Positions 54,408 through 64,000 of a stretch of 64,000 nt of DNA are shown here, in pieces. Location of the stretch: NCBI RefSeq assembly GCF_035961655.1, contig NZ_CP108393.1, forward strand, positions 3,393,501 to 3,457,500, written 5' to 3'. The position numbers and the translations under genes were made by a program. The stretch is from Streptomyces sp. NBC_01317 (GTDB lineage Bacteria; Actinomycetota; Actinomycetes; Streptomycetales; Streptomycetaceae). Under the pieces are notes generated by a model. The model was not told where the DNA came from. It saw nothing but the letters and a program-made list of their open reading frames with translations, and did no database searches. Numbering within the stretch: the stretch's first letter is position 1; the number at the start of each line of letters is the position of its first letter.

Positions 54408-56414
54408 TCACGCTCCGGCGGCGACGAGTACGGCGGCGATCGCCAGGACGACGGAGCCGGCCAGCAGGGCGCTCAGGTAGGTCTGCACGTTGCCCGTCTG
54501 GGCGCGGCGGACGGCGGCGCCGAGCCAGCGGGTGCCGGTGCCCGCGCCGCGTACGTACGTGTCGACGACCTCACGGTCGAGGAAGCGGACGAGCTGGGCC
54601 GCGGCGAGGACGGGGCGCACGAACAGGCGGTCGTAGAGCGCGTCCAGGTGGAATCCGGCCGCCGCGTGGGGGTGGAGGCGGCCCAGCAGCAGACGGCCCG
54701 GGTCGGCCGGGTCGTGGGCCGCGCCGATGTCCCCGTAGGCGGCGAGGTGCGTCTCGATGGCTTCGATCTCCGATTGGGCCGGTTCCGCGTCGGGGTGCGC
54801 GGCGACGGCGCCGAGGGGGGTACGGCCGGTCAGGGCCGAGGTGTGGCGCCAGGCTCCGTAGAGGGTGAGGCCGCCGACGAGCGCGATGCCTGTGCCCAGG
54901 ACGGAGGTGGTGAGGTTCGGCGCCAGGCTGTCGCCGTCGAACCAGTCGGCGAGGTAGCCGACGGTCAGACCGAGTGCGAGGGAGGGGATGGCGAGGACCC
55001 AGAGGACGGCGTTCATGGCGACGGGCTGCTTGCCGTGGTCGGGGGCCTGGGCGCCGTGGCCGCGGAAGGCGAGCAGCCACAGGCGGGTGGCGTACGCGGC
55101 GGTGAGGAGCGCGGTCACCAGGCCGGCGACGAGCACGACCCAGCCGGCGGCGCCGGGCGCGGTGTGGGCGGTGCCGAGGGCGGTGTGCTCGGCGACGACG
55201 AGGACGGACTCCTTGGAGAAGAAGCCGGCGAAGGGAGGGATCGCGGCGAGGGCGAGCAGGGCGACCGTCATCGTCCAGAAGGCGTCGGGGATGCGCTTGG
55301 CGAGGCCGCCCATGCGCGACATGGCGGCGAGCGAGTTGGTGCCGGCGGCGTGGATGATCACGCCGGCGCCGAGGAAGAGGAGGGCCTTGAACGCGCCGTG
55401 GGAGATCAGGTGGAAGACGGCCGCGCTGCGGTCGCCGAGGGCCAGGGCGCCTGACATGTAGCCGAGTTGGCCGATGGTCGAGTAGGCGAGGACCCGTTTG
55501 ATGTCGTCCTGGGCGAGGGCGGCGAGGGCCGAGCCGACCATGGTGATCGCGGCCATCACGGCGAGGACGACCAGGGCGGCCTTCGAGGCGGTGAACACGG
55601 GAAGGAGGCGGGCCACGAAGTAGATGCCGGCGGCGACCATCGTCGCGGCGTGGATCAGCGCGGAGACGGGGGTGGGGCCCGCCATCGCGTCGGGGAGCCA
55701 CGTGTGGAGGGGGAACTGCGCGGACTTGCCCGCGACGCCGGCGAGCAGCAGCAGGGCGATCAGGGTGGGGTGGTCGAGGCCGTCCTCCGAGACCGCGTTC
55801 AGGATGCCGGTGATCCGGAACGTGCCGGTGTCGGCGGCGAGGGCGAACAGGCCGATCAGGAAGGGGACATCGCCGAGCTTGGTGATCAGGAAGGCCTTGA
55901 GGGAGGCGGCGCGCGCCTCGGGGGTCTCCCAGTAGTGGCCGACGACGAAGTACGAGCAGATGCCCATGATCTCCCAGCCGACCAGGAGCACCATCAGGTC
56001 GCCGGAGTAGACGACGAGCAGCATCGCGGAGGTGAAGAGGGAGACGAGGGCGGCGTACGACGGGTAGCGGGCGTCGTCGCGCAGATAGGCCGTCGAGTAG
56101 ATCTGCACGCAGGTGGCGACGGTGCCGACGAGGACGGCGACCAGCGCGGCGAAGCCGTCGATGTGCAGGGCGAGGTCGATGGGGACCGAGCCCGTGGGGG
56201 TGAGCCGGGTCGCCGCGTCCAGCGGCGCTGTGCCGTTGCCCGCGCCGCCGCCCTGGCGTACGGCGACCGTGATCGCGAGCGCGGTGGCCGTCAGGGTGGG
56301 CAGGACGGCCAGGGGGCGGACGAATCCCGGTGCGACGCGGCCCAGGAGCAGTCCGGCGGCGGCGCCGAGGAACGGCAGGAGGGGGACGAGAACGGCGAGG
56401 GTGGTGGTGGTCAC
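54408..56414 (-). CDS. nuoL: NADH-quinone oxidoreductase subunit L
   Basis: 668 residues, the largest antiporter-like subunit with the long amphipathic lateral helix at its C-terminus. The conserved Glu lies in [40 protein letters not shown] has the pump Lys and His, and [20 protein letters not shown] follows. GTG start, overlapping nuoK (GTGA). Confidence 0.95.
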   Translation of the reverse strand: MTTTTLAVLVPLLPFLGAAAGLLLGRVAPGFVRPLAVLPTLTATALAITVAVRQGGGAGNGTAPLDAATRLTPTGSVPIDLALHIDGFAALVAVLVGTVATCVQIYSTAYLRDDARYPSYAALVSLFTSAMLLVVYSGDLMVLLVGWEIMGICSYFVVGHYWETPEARAASLKAFLITKLGDVPFLIGLFALAADTGTFRITGILNAVSEDGLDHPTLIALLLLAGVAGKSAQFPLHTWLPDAMAGPTPVSALIHAATMVAAGIYFVARLLPVFTASKAALVVLAVMAAITMVGSALAALAQDDIKRVLAYSTIGQLGYMSGALALGDRSAAVFHLISHGAFKALLFLGAGVIIHAAGTNSLAAMSRMGGLAKRIPDAFWTMTVALLALAAIPPFAGFFSKESVLVVAEHTALGTAHTAPGAAGWVVLVAGLVTALLTAAYATRLWLLAFRGHGAQAPDHGKQPVAMNAVLWVLAIPSLALGLTVGYLADWFDGDSLAPNLTTSVLGTGIALVGGLTLYGAWRHTSALTGRTPLGAVAAHPDAEPAQSEIEAIETHLAAYGDIGAAHDPADPGRLLLGRLHPHAAAGFHLDALYDRLFVRPVLAAAQLVRFLDREVVDTYVRGAGTGTRWLGAAVRRAQTGNVQTYLSALLAGSVVLAIAAVLVAAGA

Positions 56415-56749
56415 GCGGTGGCCTCAGTCTTGGTGCCGTCGGGGGCCTCGGCGGTGTCGCGGAGCCGGTCGACGTCCGAGGTGCCGCGGTTGCGGTACAC
56501 CATCAGGACGATCGCCAGGCCGATGCCGATCTCGGCGGCGGCGACGGCGATGACGAACAGGGTCAGGGCCTGGCCGGAGTGCAGGGTGTCCCGGAGCCAG
56601 ACGTCGAAGGCGACCAGGTTGAGGTTGACGGCGTTGAGCATCAGCTCGACGGACATCAGGACGAGGATCGCGTTGCGGCGGGCGAGGACGCCGTAGATCC
56701 CGGTGCAGAACAGGAGGGCCGCGAGGACGGCGGGATAGGCGAGATGCAT
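56411..56749 (-). CDS. nuoK: NADH-quinone oxidoreductase subunit K
   Basis: 112 residues, three helices; the membrane glutamates lie in [16 protein letters not shown] and [19 protein letters not shown] at 56749 ([20 protein letters not shown]) overlapping the nuoJ stop. A C-terminal extension of about 15 residues ([18 protein letters not shown]) is present. Confidence 0.95.
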   Translation of the reverse strand: MHLAYPAVLAALLFCTGIYGVLARRNAILVLMSVELMLNAVNLNLVAFDVWLRDTLHSGQALTLFVIAVAAAEIGIGLAIVLMVYRNRGTSDVDRLRDTAEAPDGTKTEATA

Positions 56750-57369
56750 CAGCGCTTCTCCTTGCCGGGGCCGGGGCGGGGACCGGCTGCCGTGCCGGTG
56801 CTGTCGGGGCCGGTCGGGGTGTCGCTCTTCTTGCGGGAGAGGACGATCGCGCCGACCAGTGCCGCCAGCAGCAGGACCGACAGGGCCTCGAAGGGCAGCA
56901 CCCAGTGGCGGAAGAGGAACTGTCCCGACACCTTCGTGGAGCCCCGCGCCGGTCCGTCCAGGTCGACCCACGTCGTACGGAACGCGTCGACGACGACCCA
57001 GACCAGCGCGGCGGCCGCGGCGACGGCGACCGCGAGGGCGACCTTGCGGTTCTCCGAGTCGGCGTCCGGTGAGTGGCCGATGGGCGCCTTGGTCAGCATC
57101 AGTCCGAAGAGAAGGAGGACCACGACGGAACCGACATAGATGAGGACCTGCACCCAGGCGATGAACTCCGCCGTCAGCAGCAGGTATTCGACGGCGAGGC
57201 CGCCGAGGGTCACGACGAGCCAGAGGGCGGCGTGCACCAGCTGTCTGGTCGTGACAGTGACGAGGGCCGCGCCGAAGGTGACCAGGCCGACCAGGACAAA
57301 CGCGATCTCGACGCCGCTCGGGGACAGGAAGCCGTGGCCGGCCGCGGCGGCGGTTGCTGCGAGGGTCAC
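56749..57369 (-). CDS. nuoJ: NADH-quinone oxidoreductase subunit J
   Basis: 206 residues, five helices. [40 protein letters not shown] is the conserved helix 2-3 region with the pi-bulge glycines/tyrosine. A polar Pro/Lys tail follows. GTG at 57369 overlaps the nuoI stop. Confidence 0.94.
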   Translation of the reverse strand: MTLAATAAAAGHGFLSPSGVEIAFVLVGLVTFGAALVTVTTRQLVHAALWLVVTLGGLAVEYLLLTAEFIAWVQVLIYVGSVVVLLLFGLMLTKAPIGHSPDADSENRKVALAVAVAAAAALVWVVVDAFRTTWVDLDGPARGSTKVSGQFLFRHWVLPFEALSVLLLAALVGAIVLSRKKSDTPTGPDSTGTAAGPRPGPGKEKR

Positions 57370-57965
57370 TCGCCGGCCTCCTGACCGGGCTGCCCCGGCT
57401 CGTCCGCCGCCGGTGCCGGTGCTGCTGACGCCGCTGCCGCTGCCGCTGCCGCGAGTTTGCCGGCCGTCTTGTGGGCCGCGGTGAGTTCCTTGGGCTCCTC
57501 GGCGCCGGGGTCGAGGGCGGGCGGCGCCGGCACCGTCCACATCCAGTCGCGGAGCTTGTCCCGCTCGTGGGTCAGGTCGCGGATGTCTGTCTCCGCGTAC
57601 TCGAACTCCGGTGACCAGAACAGCGCGTCGAAAGGACAGACCTCGATGCAGATACCGCAGTACATGCAGAGCGAGAAGTCGATGGCGAACCGGTCGAGGA
57701 CGTTGCGGCTGCGCTCCCGGCCCCCGGGGGCGGCGGCCGGGACGGTCTCCTTGTGGGAGTCGATGTAGATGCACCAGTCGGGGCACTCACGGGCGCAGAG
57801 CATGCAGACCGTGCAGTTCTCCTCGAACAGGCCGATCACCCCCCGGGAGCGGGGCGGCAGTTCGGGCTGGGCGTCCGGGTACGGGGCGGTGACGGTCTTC
57901 CGCGTCATCGTCCGCAGGGTGACGGCCAGCCCCTTGGCCAGGCCGGAGCCGGGGATCGGGGACAT
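57366..57965 (-). CDS. nuoI: NADH-quinone oxidoreductase subunit I
   Basis: 199 residues. Two [4Fe-4S] motifs, [12 protein letters not shown] and [12 protein letters not shown], mark the N6a/N6b clusters that pass electrons to Nuo[12 protein letters not shown] precedes them. The C-terminus is an added Ala/Pro-rich tail (about residues 155-199). ATG at 57965 overlaps the nuoH stop. Confidence 0.95.
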   Translation of the reverse strand: MSPIPGSGLAKGLAVTLRTMTRKTVTAPYPDAQPELPPRSRGVIGLFEENCTVCMLCARECPDWCIYIDSHKETVPAAAPGGRERSRNVLDRFAIDFSLCMYCGICIEVCPFDALFWSPEFEYAETDIRDLTHERDKLRDWMWTVPAPPALDPGAEEPKELTAAHKTAGKLAAAAAAAASAAPAPAADEPGQPGQEAGE

Positions 57966-58933
57966 CAGTTGATCGCCACCTTCACGATGCCGGTGAGCGC
58001 GATCTGCGCGAGAGCGAGAGGGATGAGCACGGTCCAGGCGAGTTTCTGCAACTGGTCCTCGCGCAGGCGGGGATAGCTCACCCGCAGCCAGATGACGACA
58101 AAGGCGAGCACGGCGGTCTTGAGCAGGGTCCAGACCCAGCCGAACCCGTCGCCCCCGAGGGGGCCGTGCCAGCCGCCGAGGAACAGGACGGTGGTCAGAC
58201 CGCACAGGACGACGATGCCCGCGTACTCCGCGAGCAGGAAGAGCGCGAAGCGCAGCCCGGTGTACTCGGTGTACGCGCCGAAGATGATCTCGGAGTCGGC
58301 GACGGGCATGTCGAAGGGCGGGCGTTGGAGTTCGGCGAGGCCCGCGACGAAGAAGACCAGGGCGCCGACGATCTGCCACGGCACCCACCACCATTCGAAC
58401 GCGTGGAGGATGCCGGGCAGCGAGACCGTGCCGGCCGCCATGGCCACGGAGGCGGCGGCGAGGAGCATCGGCAGTTCGTACGCGAGCAGTTGGGCGGCGG
58501 TGCGCAGGCCGCCGAGGAGGGAGAACTTGTTGGCGGACGCCCAGCCCGCCATGAGCGAGCCGAGCACGCCGACCCCCATCACGGCGAGCACGAAGAAGAT
58601 GCCCGCGTCGACGACCTGGCCGACCGCGCCCTCGCTCGGGCCGACCGGGATGACGACGAGGACGAGGAGGTACGGGAGGAGGGCGACGGCGGGGGCCAGT
58701 TGGAAGACACGGCGGTCGGCGGCGGCCGGGACGATGTCTTCCTTCTGGGCGAACTTCACGCCGTCCGCGACGAGTTGGGCCCAGCCGTGGAAGCCACCCG
58801 CGTACATGGGGCCGAGGCGGCCCTGCATGTGGGCCATCACCTTGTGCTCGGCCTGCCCCACGACGAGCGGGAGGACGAGGAACACGGCGAAGACGACGAT
58901 CAGCCGGAGGGCGACGTCGAGCACGTCGTTCAC
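57965..58933 (-). CDS. nuoH: NADH-quinone oxidoreductase subunit H
   Basis: 322 residues, eight helices. It forms the quinone chamber with NuoB and Nuo[41 protein letters not shown] is the signature, together with [20 protein letters not shown] and [20 protein letters not shown] at 58933 overlaps nuoC (GTGA); the open frame before it is the shadow of nuoC's repetitive tail. Confidence 0.95.
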   Translation of the reverse strand: MNDVLDVALRLIVVFAVFLVLPLVVGQAEHKVMAHMQGRLGPMYAGGFHGWAQLVADGVKFAQKEDIVPAAADRRVFQLAPAVALLPYLLVLVVIPVGPSEGAVGQVVDAGIFFVLAVMGVGVLGSLMAGWASANKFSLLGGLRTAAQLLAYELPMLLAAASVAMAAGTVSLPGILHAFEWWWVPWQIVGALVFFVAGLAELQRPPFDMPVADSEIIFGAYTEYTGLRFALFLLAEYAGIVVLCGLTTVLFLGGWHGPLGGDGFGWVWTLLKTAVLAFVVIWLRVSYPRLREDQLQKLAWTVLIPLALAQIALTGIVKVAIN

Positions 58934-59829
58934 GCGTCTCCTCCGGGCCGGTCGGTGTCGGTGTCGGTGTCGGGGGCGGGAGCCGGCCGGCCGGTGCCGG
59001 GGCGGTCGGTGTCCTGCGCGGGACGCTCCGGCTCCGGCGCGGGACGCTCGGTGTCCGGCGCGGGGCGCTCGGTGTCCCGCGCGGGCCGCTCGGTGTCCGG
59101 GGCGCGCCAAGGGGCGTCGGGCGTAGGGGGTGTGGCGGGCGTGGGGGCCTGGGTGGTCGAGCCCTCCGTGACGCTGCGGGTGCGGCGCGGCGGGCGGTCG
59201 GCCGGGGTGGCTCCCGCGCGGGCGCCCCGGGCCGGGCGGGCCGGGGCGGCGGGGAGTTGGCCCTTGAGCGGGCCCCACTCGTTCGGGTCGGGCACGCCCG
59301 GCGGCAGCATCTGGCGGCGCTTGGGGCCGCCGTGCTCGGACTCGCCCGGTTCCTTCGCGCCCGGCCACGCCTTCGCGACCCGGGCCGCGAGGACGAAGTC
59401 CTTGCGCAGCGGGTGGCCCTCGAACGTCTCGGGGAGCAGGAGGGGGACGAGGTTCGGGTGGTCGGTGAAGGAGATGCCGAACATCTCGTGGGTCTCGCGT
59501 TCGTGCCAGCCCGCGCCCGCGTAGACGCCGAGGGCGGTGGGCAGGGCGGGTGCCTCGTGCGGGACGGTCGTACGGACGAGGAGCGCGCGGACCGTACCGG
59601 CGCCGAGGGCGGCGACGTGGGCGCAGACGCGGAAGCCGGTGCCCGGTTCGTCGACGGCGCTCAGCCAGTCGAAGTAGGTGCAGCCCAGGGTGGTCCGCGC
59701 CGTTTCGAGCGCGGTCAGCCAGGACGCGGCGGGCACGTCGACGGTCAGGAGGCCGTACGCCCGCTCCGCCGTGGCCTCCTCGCCGAAGATCTCGGCGACG
59801 GCGTCCGGCAGCCGGTCGTACGCGCTCAC
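58930..59829 (-). CDS. nuoC: NADH-quinone oxidoreductase subunit C with repetitive tail
   Basis: 299 residues. The NuoC domain covers about residues 30-160: [17 protein letters not shown], then [20 protein letters not shown] and PLRKDFVLA. It is followed by a disordered tail of some 130 residues that ends in tandem DTERPAP-type repeats (nucleotides about 58,940-59,105). There is no fused NuoD domain, and nuoD is not the next gene as in standard operons; nuoH follows instead. GTG start overlapping nuoB. Confidence 0.92.
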   Translation of the reverse strand: MSAYDRLPDAVAEIFGEEATAERAYGLLTVDVPAASWLTALETARTTLGCTYFDWLSAVDEPGTGFRVCAHVAALGAGTVRALLVRTTVPHEAPALPTALGVYAGAGWHERETHEMFGISFTDHPNLVPLLLPETFEGHPLRKDFVLAARVAKAWPGAKEPGESEHGGPKRRQMLPPGVPDPNEWGPLKGQLPAAPARPARGARAGATPADRPPRRTRSVTEGSTTQAPTPATPPTPDAPWRAPDTERPARDTERPAPDTERPAPEPERPAQDTDRPGTGRPAPAPDTDTDTDRPGGDA

Positions 59830-60434
59830 GAAACGCCCTCCCCCGGGGGCGGCGGCGGAGGCACCAGACCGCTGCGGAGCGCGGCCGGCGAGGGGCGGCC
59901 CGCCGAGGCGTAGCGGTCGCCGAGCGACTCGCGGGAGATCTTCTCCTGGAGCTTGAGGATGCCCTGGAGCAGCGCCTCGGGGCGCGGCGGGCAGCCCGGT
60001 ACGTAGACGTCGACGGGGATGATTTGGTCGACGCCCTTCGTCACGGAGTACGAATCCCAGTACGGGCCGCCGCAGTTGGAGCAGGCGCCGAAGGAGATCA
60101 CGTACTTGGGCTCGGGCATCTGCTCGTACAGCCGCTTGACGGCCGGCGCCATCTTGTCGGTGACCGTGCCGGAGACGACCATCAGGTCGGCCTGGCGTGG
60201 TCCCGGCGCGAAGGGGATCACGCCGAGCCGGATGAAGTCGTGGCGGGCCATGGACGCGGCGATGAACTCGATGGCGCAGCAGGCGAGTCCGAAGTTGAAG
60301 ACCCAGAGGCTGTAGCGGCGGCCCCAGTTGAGGACGACCTTCATGGGCTCGGGCGCCAGCCGGGAAAGCACACCGAGGCGCTGGGGAGCCGCCACCGGCA
60401 CCGGGGCCGGCGGCGTTCGGGGGGTCACGTCCAT
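59826..60434 (-). CDS. nuoB: NADH-quinone oxidoreductase subunit B
   Basis: 202 residues. Carries cluster N2: the tandem cysteines in [20 protein letters not shown], then [15 protein letters not shown] and [15 protein letters not shown] supply the ligands. The ATG at 60434 ([20 protein letters not shown]) lies within the end of nuoA (10-bp overlap). The C-terminus has a poly-Pro run. All ligands of a working N2 cluster are present. Confidence 0.95.
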   Translation of the reverse strand: MDVTPRTPPAPVPVAAPQRLGVLSRLAPEPMKVVLNWGRRYSLWVFNFGLACCAIEFIAASMARHDFIRLGVIPFAPGPRQADLMVVSGTVTDKMAPAVKRLYEQMPEPKYVISFGACSNCGGPYWDSYSVTKGVDQIIPVDVYVPGCPPRPEALLQGILKLQEKISRESLGDRYASAGRPSPAALRSGLVPPPPPPGEGVS

Positions 60435-60817
60435 TCGAGGACGCCCTTCTTCCATGCGTAGAGCAGTCCTACGGCCAGAAAGCCGAGGAAGATGAACATC
60501 TCGACGAGCGTCGTCGCGCCGTAGCCGGGGGCGGCGAACACGGTCGCCCACGGGAACAGGAAGATCGAGTCGACGGCGAAGATCACGTAGAGGAACGCGT
60601 AGACGTAGTACCGGACCTGGGTGTGGGCCCAGCCCTCGCCGACGGGGTCCACGCCGCATTCGTACGTGAGCAGTTTCTCCGGCGTCGGCACCACGGGCCG
60701 CAGCAGCCGGCCCGCCCCGAAGGCCACGGCGACGAACAGCACGCCGACAACCGCGAGCAGCCCGACGACCGAATAGCTCCGGAAGTAGTCCACCGCGAGA
60801 ACGGTCGGTTCCGACAC
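60425..60817 (-). CDS. nuoA: NADH-quinone oxidoreductase subunit A
   Basis: 130 residues, three helices, with the quinone-site loop [20 protein letters not shown] and [23 protein letters not shown] at 60817 with GAGGGG upstream. First gene of the operon; promoter in the divergent region with the histidine kinase. Confidence 0.95.
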   Translation of the reverse strand: MSEPTVLAVDYFRSYSVVGLLAVVGVLFVAVAFGAGRLLRPVVPTPEKLLTYECGVDPVGEGWAHTQVRYYVYAFLYVIFAVDSIFLFPWATVFAAPGYGATTLVEMFIFLGFLAVGLLYAWKKGVLEWT

Positions 60818-60874
60818 GTCCGCCCCTCGCTCCCTGACTCCGTAGCAGCCTCTTCGACGATCTGTACGGACGGG

Positions 60875-60903
60875 AGTCTAGGCCCTGCTAAAGAAAGGGT
60901 AAG
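60875..60903 (-). promoter_or_regulatory. nuoA promoter candidate
   Basis: Minus-strand TAGACT (60880-60875) is a fair -10 about 60 bp before nuoA. The -35 is poor (TTACCC at 16 or CTTACC at 17 bp), so an activator may be needed or the true promoter is elsewhere in 60,818-61,030. Confidence 0.3.
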
Positions 60904-61030
60904 CAGCCCGTCCGCCCTGACCCTCCGGAACTCGTACGAACCTTTGGTACGAAGGTGGGGTTATCCCTACTTCACGCGCACCCAGCCACCCCATGGCGCG
61001 GGTGCGCGCGGCCCGGCAGTCTGGTTCCTT

Positions 61031-62236
61031 ATGACCGTGAGTTTCGATGATCCCGGCGGCAAGAACGACAGGCCGCCCCCCGTGCGCTTCGCCTTCGAGC
61101 GGCAGACCTGGAAGGAGATCGCGCATCTCCTGGCGAATCTGCCGTCGTCGCTGGTCGGGTTCGTCTACGTGGTGTTCACCGTGTCCACCGGCGCCGGTCT
61201 GTCGGTGACGGTGATCGGTCTGCCGTGGCTGGTCCTCGGCCTGTCCGGGGCCCGGCTGCTGGGCCGGGGCGAGCGGGCGCGGGCGCGGAAGCTGCTGGGT
61301 CTACGGATCGACGAGCCGAGCCGGCTGGTCGCGCGAGGGCGGGGACGGGGGCCGGGGCCGGGGCAGTCCGGCGGGTTCTTCGCCCGGCTGTGGACGGGGC
61401 TCAGCGACCCGGTGGCCTGGCGGACCGTGCTGTACGAGTTCATCCGGCTGCCGTGGAGCGTGGTGACGTTCTCCGTGACGCTGGTGGGCCTGTTCGTGTT
61501 CTGGCCGGTCCTGCCGTTCGTGGCGCGGGGGCTCACCAACGTGGACCGGGCGATGGTACGGGGGCTGCTCTCGCCCTCCGACGAGCTGGAGCGGCGGATC
61601 GCCGAGCTGGAGTCGGACCGGGGTGTGGTGGTCGACACGGCGGCGGCGGACCTGCGCCGCATCGAGCGCGACCTCCACGACGGCGCGCAGGCCCGGCTGG
61701 TGGCCCTGGCCATGGGACTGGGCCTGGCGAAGGAGAAGCTCCTGGAGGACCCGGACGCGGCGGCGGTCATGGTGGACGAGGCGCACGGCGAGGTGAAACT
61801 GGCGCTCCAGGAGCTGCGCGACCTGGCGCGCGGCATCCACCCGGCGATCCTGACGGACCGCGGTCTGGACGCGGCGCTGTCGTCGATCGCCTCCCGCTGC
61901 ACGGTCCCGGTGAAGGTGACCGTGGACCTGGCGGAGCGGCCCGCGGCGGCGATCGAGGGCATCGCATACTTCACGGCGTCCGAGCTGCTCCAGAACGTCA
62001 GCAAGCACAGCGCCGCCCGTACGGCCTCGGTGGACGTGTGGCGGTCGCAGGAGCGGCTGCTGATCCAGGTCACGGACGACGGCAGGGGCGGCGCGACCCT
62101 CGACGGCGGTACGGGCATGTCCGGCCTCGCCGAGCGGCTGGGCGCAGTCGACGGCCTCTTCGTACTGGACTCGCCGGTGGGCGGCCCGACGACGGTCACG
62201 GCCGAGCTGCCGTGGCGGCGGCGCGGCACGGCCTGA
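61031..62236 (+). CDS. Sensor histidine kinase 1 (putative sensor domain, HisKA_3)
   Basis: 401 residues from the ATG at 61031 (MTVSFDDPGGKNDRPPPVRF); no Shine-Dalgarno site, so possibly leaderless. The membrane sensor part has about four helices (residues 30-185). The dimerisation/phosphoacceptor box RIERDLHDGAQARLVALAMG holds the phosphorylated His, and the HATPase N box ELLQNVSKHSAA and the G motifs VTDDGRGG and GTGMSGLAERL follow. Highly similar to the next gene. Divergent from nuoA. Confidence 0.93.
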   Translation: MTVSFDDPGGKNDRPPPVRFAFERQTWKEIAHLLANLPSSLVGFVYVVFTVSTGAGLSVTVIGLPWLVLGLSGARLLGRGERARARKLLGLRIDEPSRLVARGRGRGPGPGQSGGFFARLWTGLSDPVAWRTVLYEFIRLPWSVVTFSVTLVGLFVFWPVLPFVARGLTNVDRAMVRGLLSPSDELERRIAELESDRGVVVDTAAADLRRIERDLHDGAQARLVALAMGLGLAKEKLLEDPDAAAVMVDEAHGEVKLALQELRDLARGIHPAILTDRGLDAALSSIASRCTVPVKVTVDLAERPAAAIEGIAYFTASELLQNVSKHSAARTASVDVWRSQERLLIQVTDDGRGGATLDGGTGMSGLAERLGAVDGLFVLDSPVGGPTTVTAELPWRRRGTA

Positions 62237-62386
62237 GCGCGGGCCCGGGGGCCCGGAGGTAGGGAAAACCCCAGGGTGAAGAGGGCTACCGGCCTCATGG
62301 TGGCGAGCACGGCGGGCCCGGAGCATGGAGGTATGCCAGTACACGCCTCCCCCGCCCCCGCCCCGCTCGCAGAACGGAACCCCACC

Positions 62387-63700
62387 ATGGCTCTCGACTA
62401 CGGATCGCCGGCCCGGCGCCCCTTCGTCCCGCAGGTGCTGCGCGCGCCGGTCGGGGGCCGGACCTGGCGCGAGTTCGGGTACCTGATGCTCAGCCTGCCG
62501 ATCAGCGTGGTGTTCTTCAGCTACGCGCTGACCATGTTCGTCGCGGGTGTGGGCCTGCTCGTCACCTTCCTCGGGGTGCCCGTGCTGGCGGCCGGGCTGG
62601 CCGGCGGCCGCGCCCTCGGCGCCATGGAGCGGGCGCGGGCGCGGGCGCTGCTGGGCATGGACATCCGGGACCCGGAGCCCGTACGCGGTACGAAGCCGGG
62701 CCTCATGGGGTGGGTCGGCGCGGTCCTCAAGAGCGGGGTGTCGTGGCGGCACCTGGCCTACGGGCTGGTGCACTTCCCGTGGGCGGCGTTCGCGTTCACG
62801 GTGGCGCTGGCGTTCTGGTCGGCGGCGTGGTCGCTGTTCCTGTACCCGCTGTGGCAGTGGGTGTTCCCCCGCTATCTGGACGAGCCCGGCATCACCTTCA
62901 CCGGGGAGATCGACGGCCGGAACTTCTACCTCGACACCCCCTTCGAGATCGGCGCCACCTGCGCGGTGGGCCTGGTGCTCGTGCTGGCCACCCCCTGGCT
63001 GGTCCGGGGTCTGACGAGCGTGGACCGGCTGCTGGTCGGCGGTCTGCTGGGGCCGTCCAGGATGGCCGCCCGGGTCACGGAGCTGGAGTCGGACCGGGGG
63101 GTCGTCGTGGATACGGCGGCGGCCGACCTGCGCCGCATCGAGCGGGACCTCCACGACGGCGCGCAGGCCCGCCTGGTGGCCCTGGCCATGGACCTGGGGC
63201 TGGCGAAGGAGAAGCTGACGGAGGACCCGGAGGCGGCGGCGCGGATGGTGGACGAGGCGCACGGCGAGGTGAAGACCGCCCTCCAGGAGCTGCGTGACCT
63301 GGCGCGCGGCATCCACCCGGCGGTGCTGACGGACCGCGGTCTGGACGCGGCGCTCTCGGCCGTCGCGTCGCGCTGCACGGTGCCCGTACGGGTGGAGGTG
63401 GACCTGCCGGCGCGGCCCGCGGCGGCGATCGAGGGGATCGCGTACTTCACGGTCTCCGAGCTGCTCCAGAACGTCAGCAAGCACAGCGCCGCCCGTACCG
63501 CCTCGGTGGACGTGTGGCGCTCGCGGGACCGGCTGATGCTCCAGGTCACGGACGACGGCAAGGGCGGCGCCGACGTCTCCGGCGGCAGCGGTCTCGCGGG
63601 GCTGGCGGAGCGGCTGGACGCGGTGGACGGCATCCTCGCCGTGGAGTCCCCGGCGGGCGGCCCGACGACGGTGACGGCGGAGCTGCCCTGGCGGGGCTGA
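62387..63700 (+). CDS. Sensor histidine kinase 2 (paralogue of the preceding kinase)
   Basis: 437 residues from the ATG at 62387 (MALDYGSPARRPFVPQVLRA), my choice by family N-terminus; in-frame ATGs at 62333 and 62276 exist. The sensor part contains four to six helices and an extracytoplasmic loop of about 45 residues (YLDEPGITFTGEIDGRNFYL). The kinase core repeats that of the preceding protein almost residue for residue (RIERDLHDGAQARLVALAMD, ELLQNVSKHSAA). The two may form a heterodimer and share the response regulator that follows. Confidence 0.92.
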   Translation: MALDYGSPARRPFVPQVLRAPVGGRTWREFGYLMLSLPISVVFFSYALTMFVAGVGLLVTFLGVPVLAAGLAGGRALGAMERARARALLGMDIRDPEPVRGTKPGLMGWVGAVLKSGVSWRHLAYGLVHFPWAAFAFTVALAFWSAAWSLFLYPLWQWVFPRYLDEPGITFTGEIDGRNFYLDTPFEIGATCAVGLVLVLATPWLVRGLTSVDRLLVGGLLGPSRMAARVTELESDRGVVVDTAAADLRRIERDLHDGAQARLVALAMDLGLAKEKLTEDPEAAARMVDEAHGEVKTALQELRDLARGIHPAVLTDRGLDAALSAVASRCTVPVRVEVDLPARPAAAIEGIAYFTVSELLQNVSKHSAARTASVDVWRSRDRLMLQVTDDGKGGADVSGGSGLAGLAERLDAVDGILAVESPAGGPTTVTAELPWRG

Positions 63701-63847
63701 CCCCGCGGACGCGCCGGTACGGAGCCGAAGGCCGACGGATTCGCCCGGGTGCGCGCGGAGCCGTTCGGATACTGGGATGCTGGAGGGCACGGGGGCGGAC
63801 AGCGAGACATCAACAGGGGGAGCAACATCGTCGTGGTGGAGGACAGG

Positions 63848-64000
63848 GTGCGGGTCGTCATCGCCGAGGACTCGGTACTGCTCAGGGAAGGCCTGACACG
63901 GTTGCTCACCGACCGCGGACACGACGTGGTCGCCGGCGTCGGCGACGGCGAGGCGCTGATCAAGACCGTGGGTGACCTGGCGGCCCAGGGGGCCCTGCCG
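63848..64000 (+). CDS. NarL/FixJ-type response regulator, N-terminal part
   Basis: Partial, runs off the window. GTG at 63848 has GGAGG five bases upstream (MRVVIAEDSVLLREGLTRLL); GTGs at 63833 and 63836 are in frame and possible. The acidic pocket (ED of IAEDS) and the start of the receiver domain are seen; the phosphorylated Asp and the HTH lie beyond position 64000. It is 147 bp after kinase 2, so the three form a two-component locus. Confidence 0.9.
   Translation, partial: MRVVIAEDSVLLREGLTRLLTDRGHDVVAGVGDGEALIKTVGDLAAQGALP

Noticed and set aside
51277-55454. Gln/Glu/Gly-rich plus-strand frames of 644 and 829 codons opposite nuoN-nuoL
   Set aside because: Low-complexity reverse readings of membrane proteins; the minus-strand genes are complete.

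Overview
The window is a high-GC actinobacterial chromosome segment and is almost certainly Streptomyces. Evidence: strong G/C third-position bias, GTG and TTG starts, the protein sequences of RpoB, RpoC, EF-Tu and the ribosomal proteins, paired XRE/DUF397 genes, NusG with a long acidic N-terminus, and a gene order that matches the core region I know from Streptomyces chromosomes.

Layout. 1-9,285 (minus): the S10-spc ribosomal protein supercluster from rpsJ to the first codons of rplO, with most stops and starts overlapping. 9,286-17,425: an accessory interval between the S10 and str operons. It holds an XRE regulator/DUF397 pair, a divergent RsbW-type ATPase with a Uma2-family gene, two tandem secreted FG-GAP (beta-propeller) proteins, a 1.3-kb gene-poor stretch built from large inverted and direct repeats, a lysozyme-like protein and a broken VOC gene. 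17,426-21,788 (minus): the str operon, rpsL-rpsG-fusA-tuf. 22,237-34,606 (minus): tRNA-Trp, secE-nusG-rplK-rplA, rplJ-rplL and rpoB-rpoC, separated by strong hairpins and promoters.

34,846-46,243 is housekeeping and mixed: an aspartate-type aminotransferase, adenosine deaminase, murB, a DHA2 drug exporter with its TetR repressor and two matching operators, two MaoC/hot-dog dehydratase-like subunits, rpmG, tRNA-Met, tRNA-Thr, a degenerate cytosine-deaminase-like protein, an SDR-type NAD(P)-binding protein, an ATP-grasp enzyme and tRNA-Tyr. 46,496-50,916: yajQ, an AlkB-like dioxygenase, a GlsB/YeaQ membrane protein, an APC permease, a small hypothetical, YccF and HtpX.

51,166-60,817 (minus): a compact nuoABCHIJKLMN operon that encodes the membrane arm plus NuoB, NuoC and NuoI but lacks nuoD, nuoE, nuoF and nuoG. 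It is followed by two near-duplicate sensor histidine kinases and the start of a NarL-type response regulator (plus, 61,031-64,000).

Functionally the window holds the transcription-translation core (RNA polymerase beta and beta', NusG, SecE, elongation factors, about 28 ribosomal proteins, four tRNAs) and a partial respiratory complex I, with a small recombination-tolerant accessory interval between the str and S10 operons. The most unusual items are: two oppositely oriented 93-nt hairpins with compensatory stem changes inside a roughly 350-bp inverted repeat (15,091-16,181); a 25-nt leader element shared by the rpsL and rpsJ transcripts; an ATP-grasp gene whose only well-placed start codon is ATA; and an amidohydrolase that has lost half its metal site.
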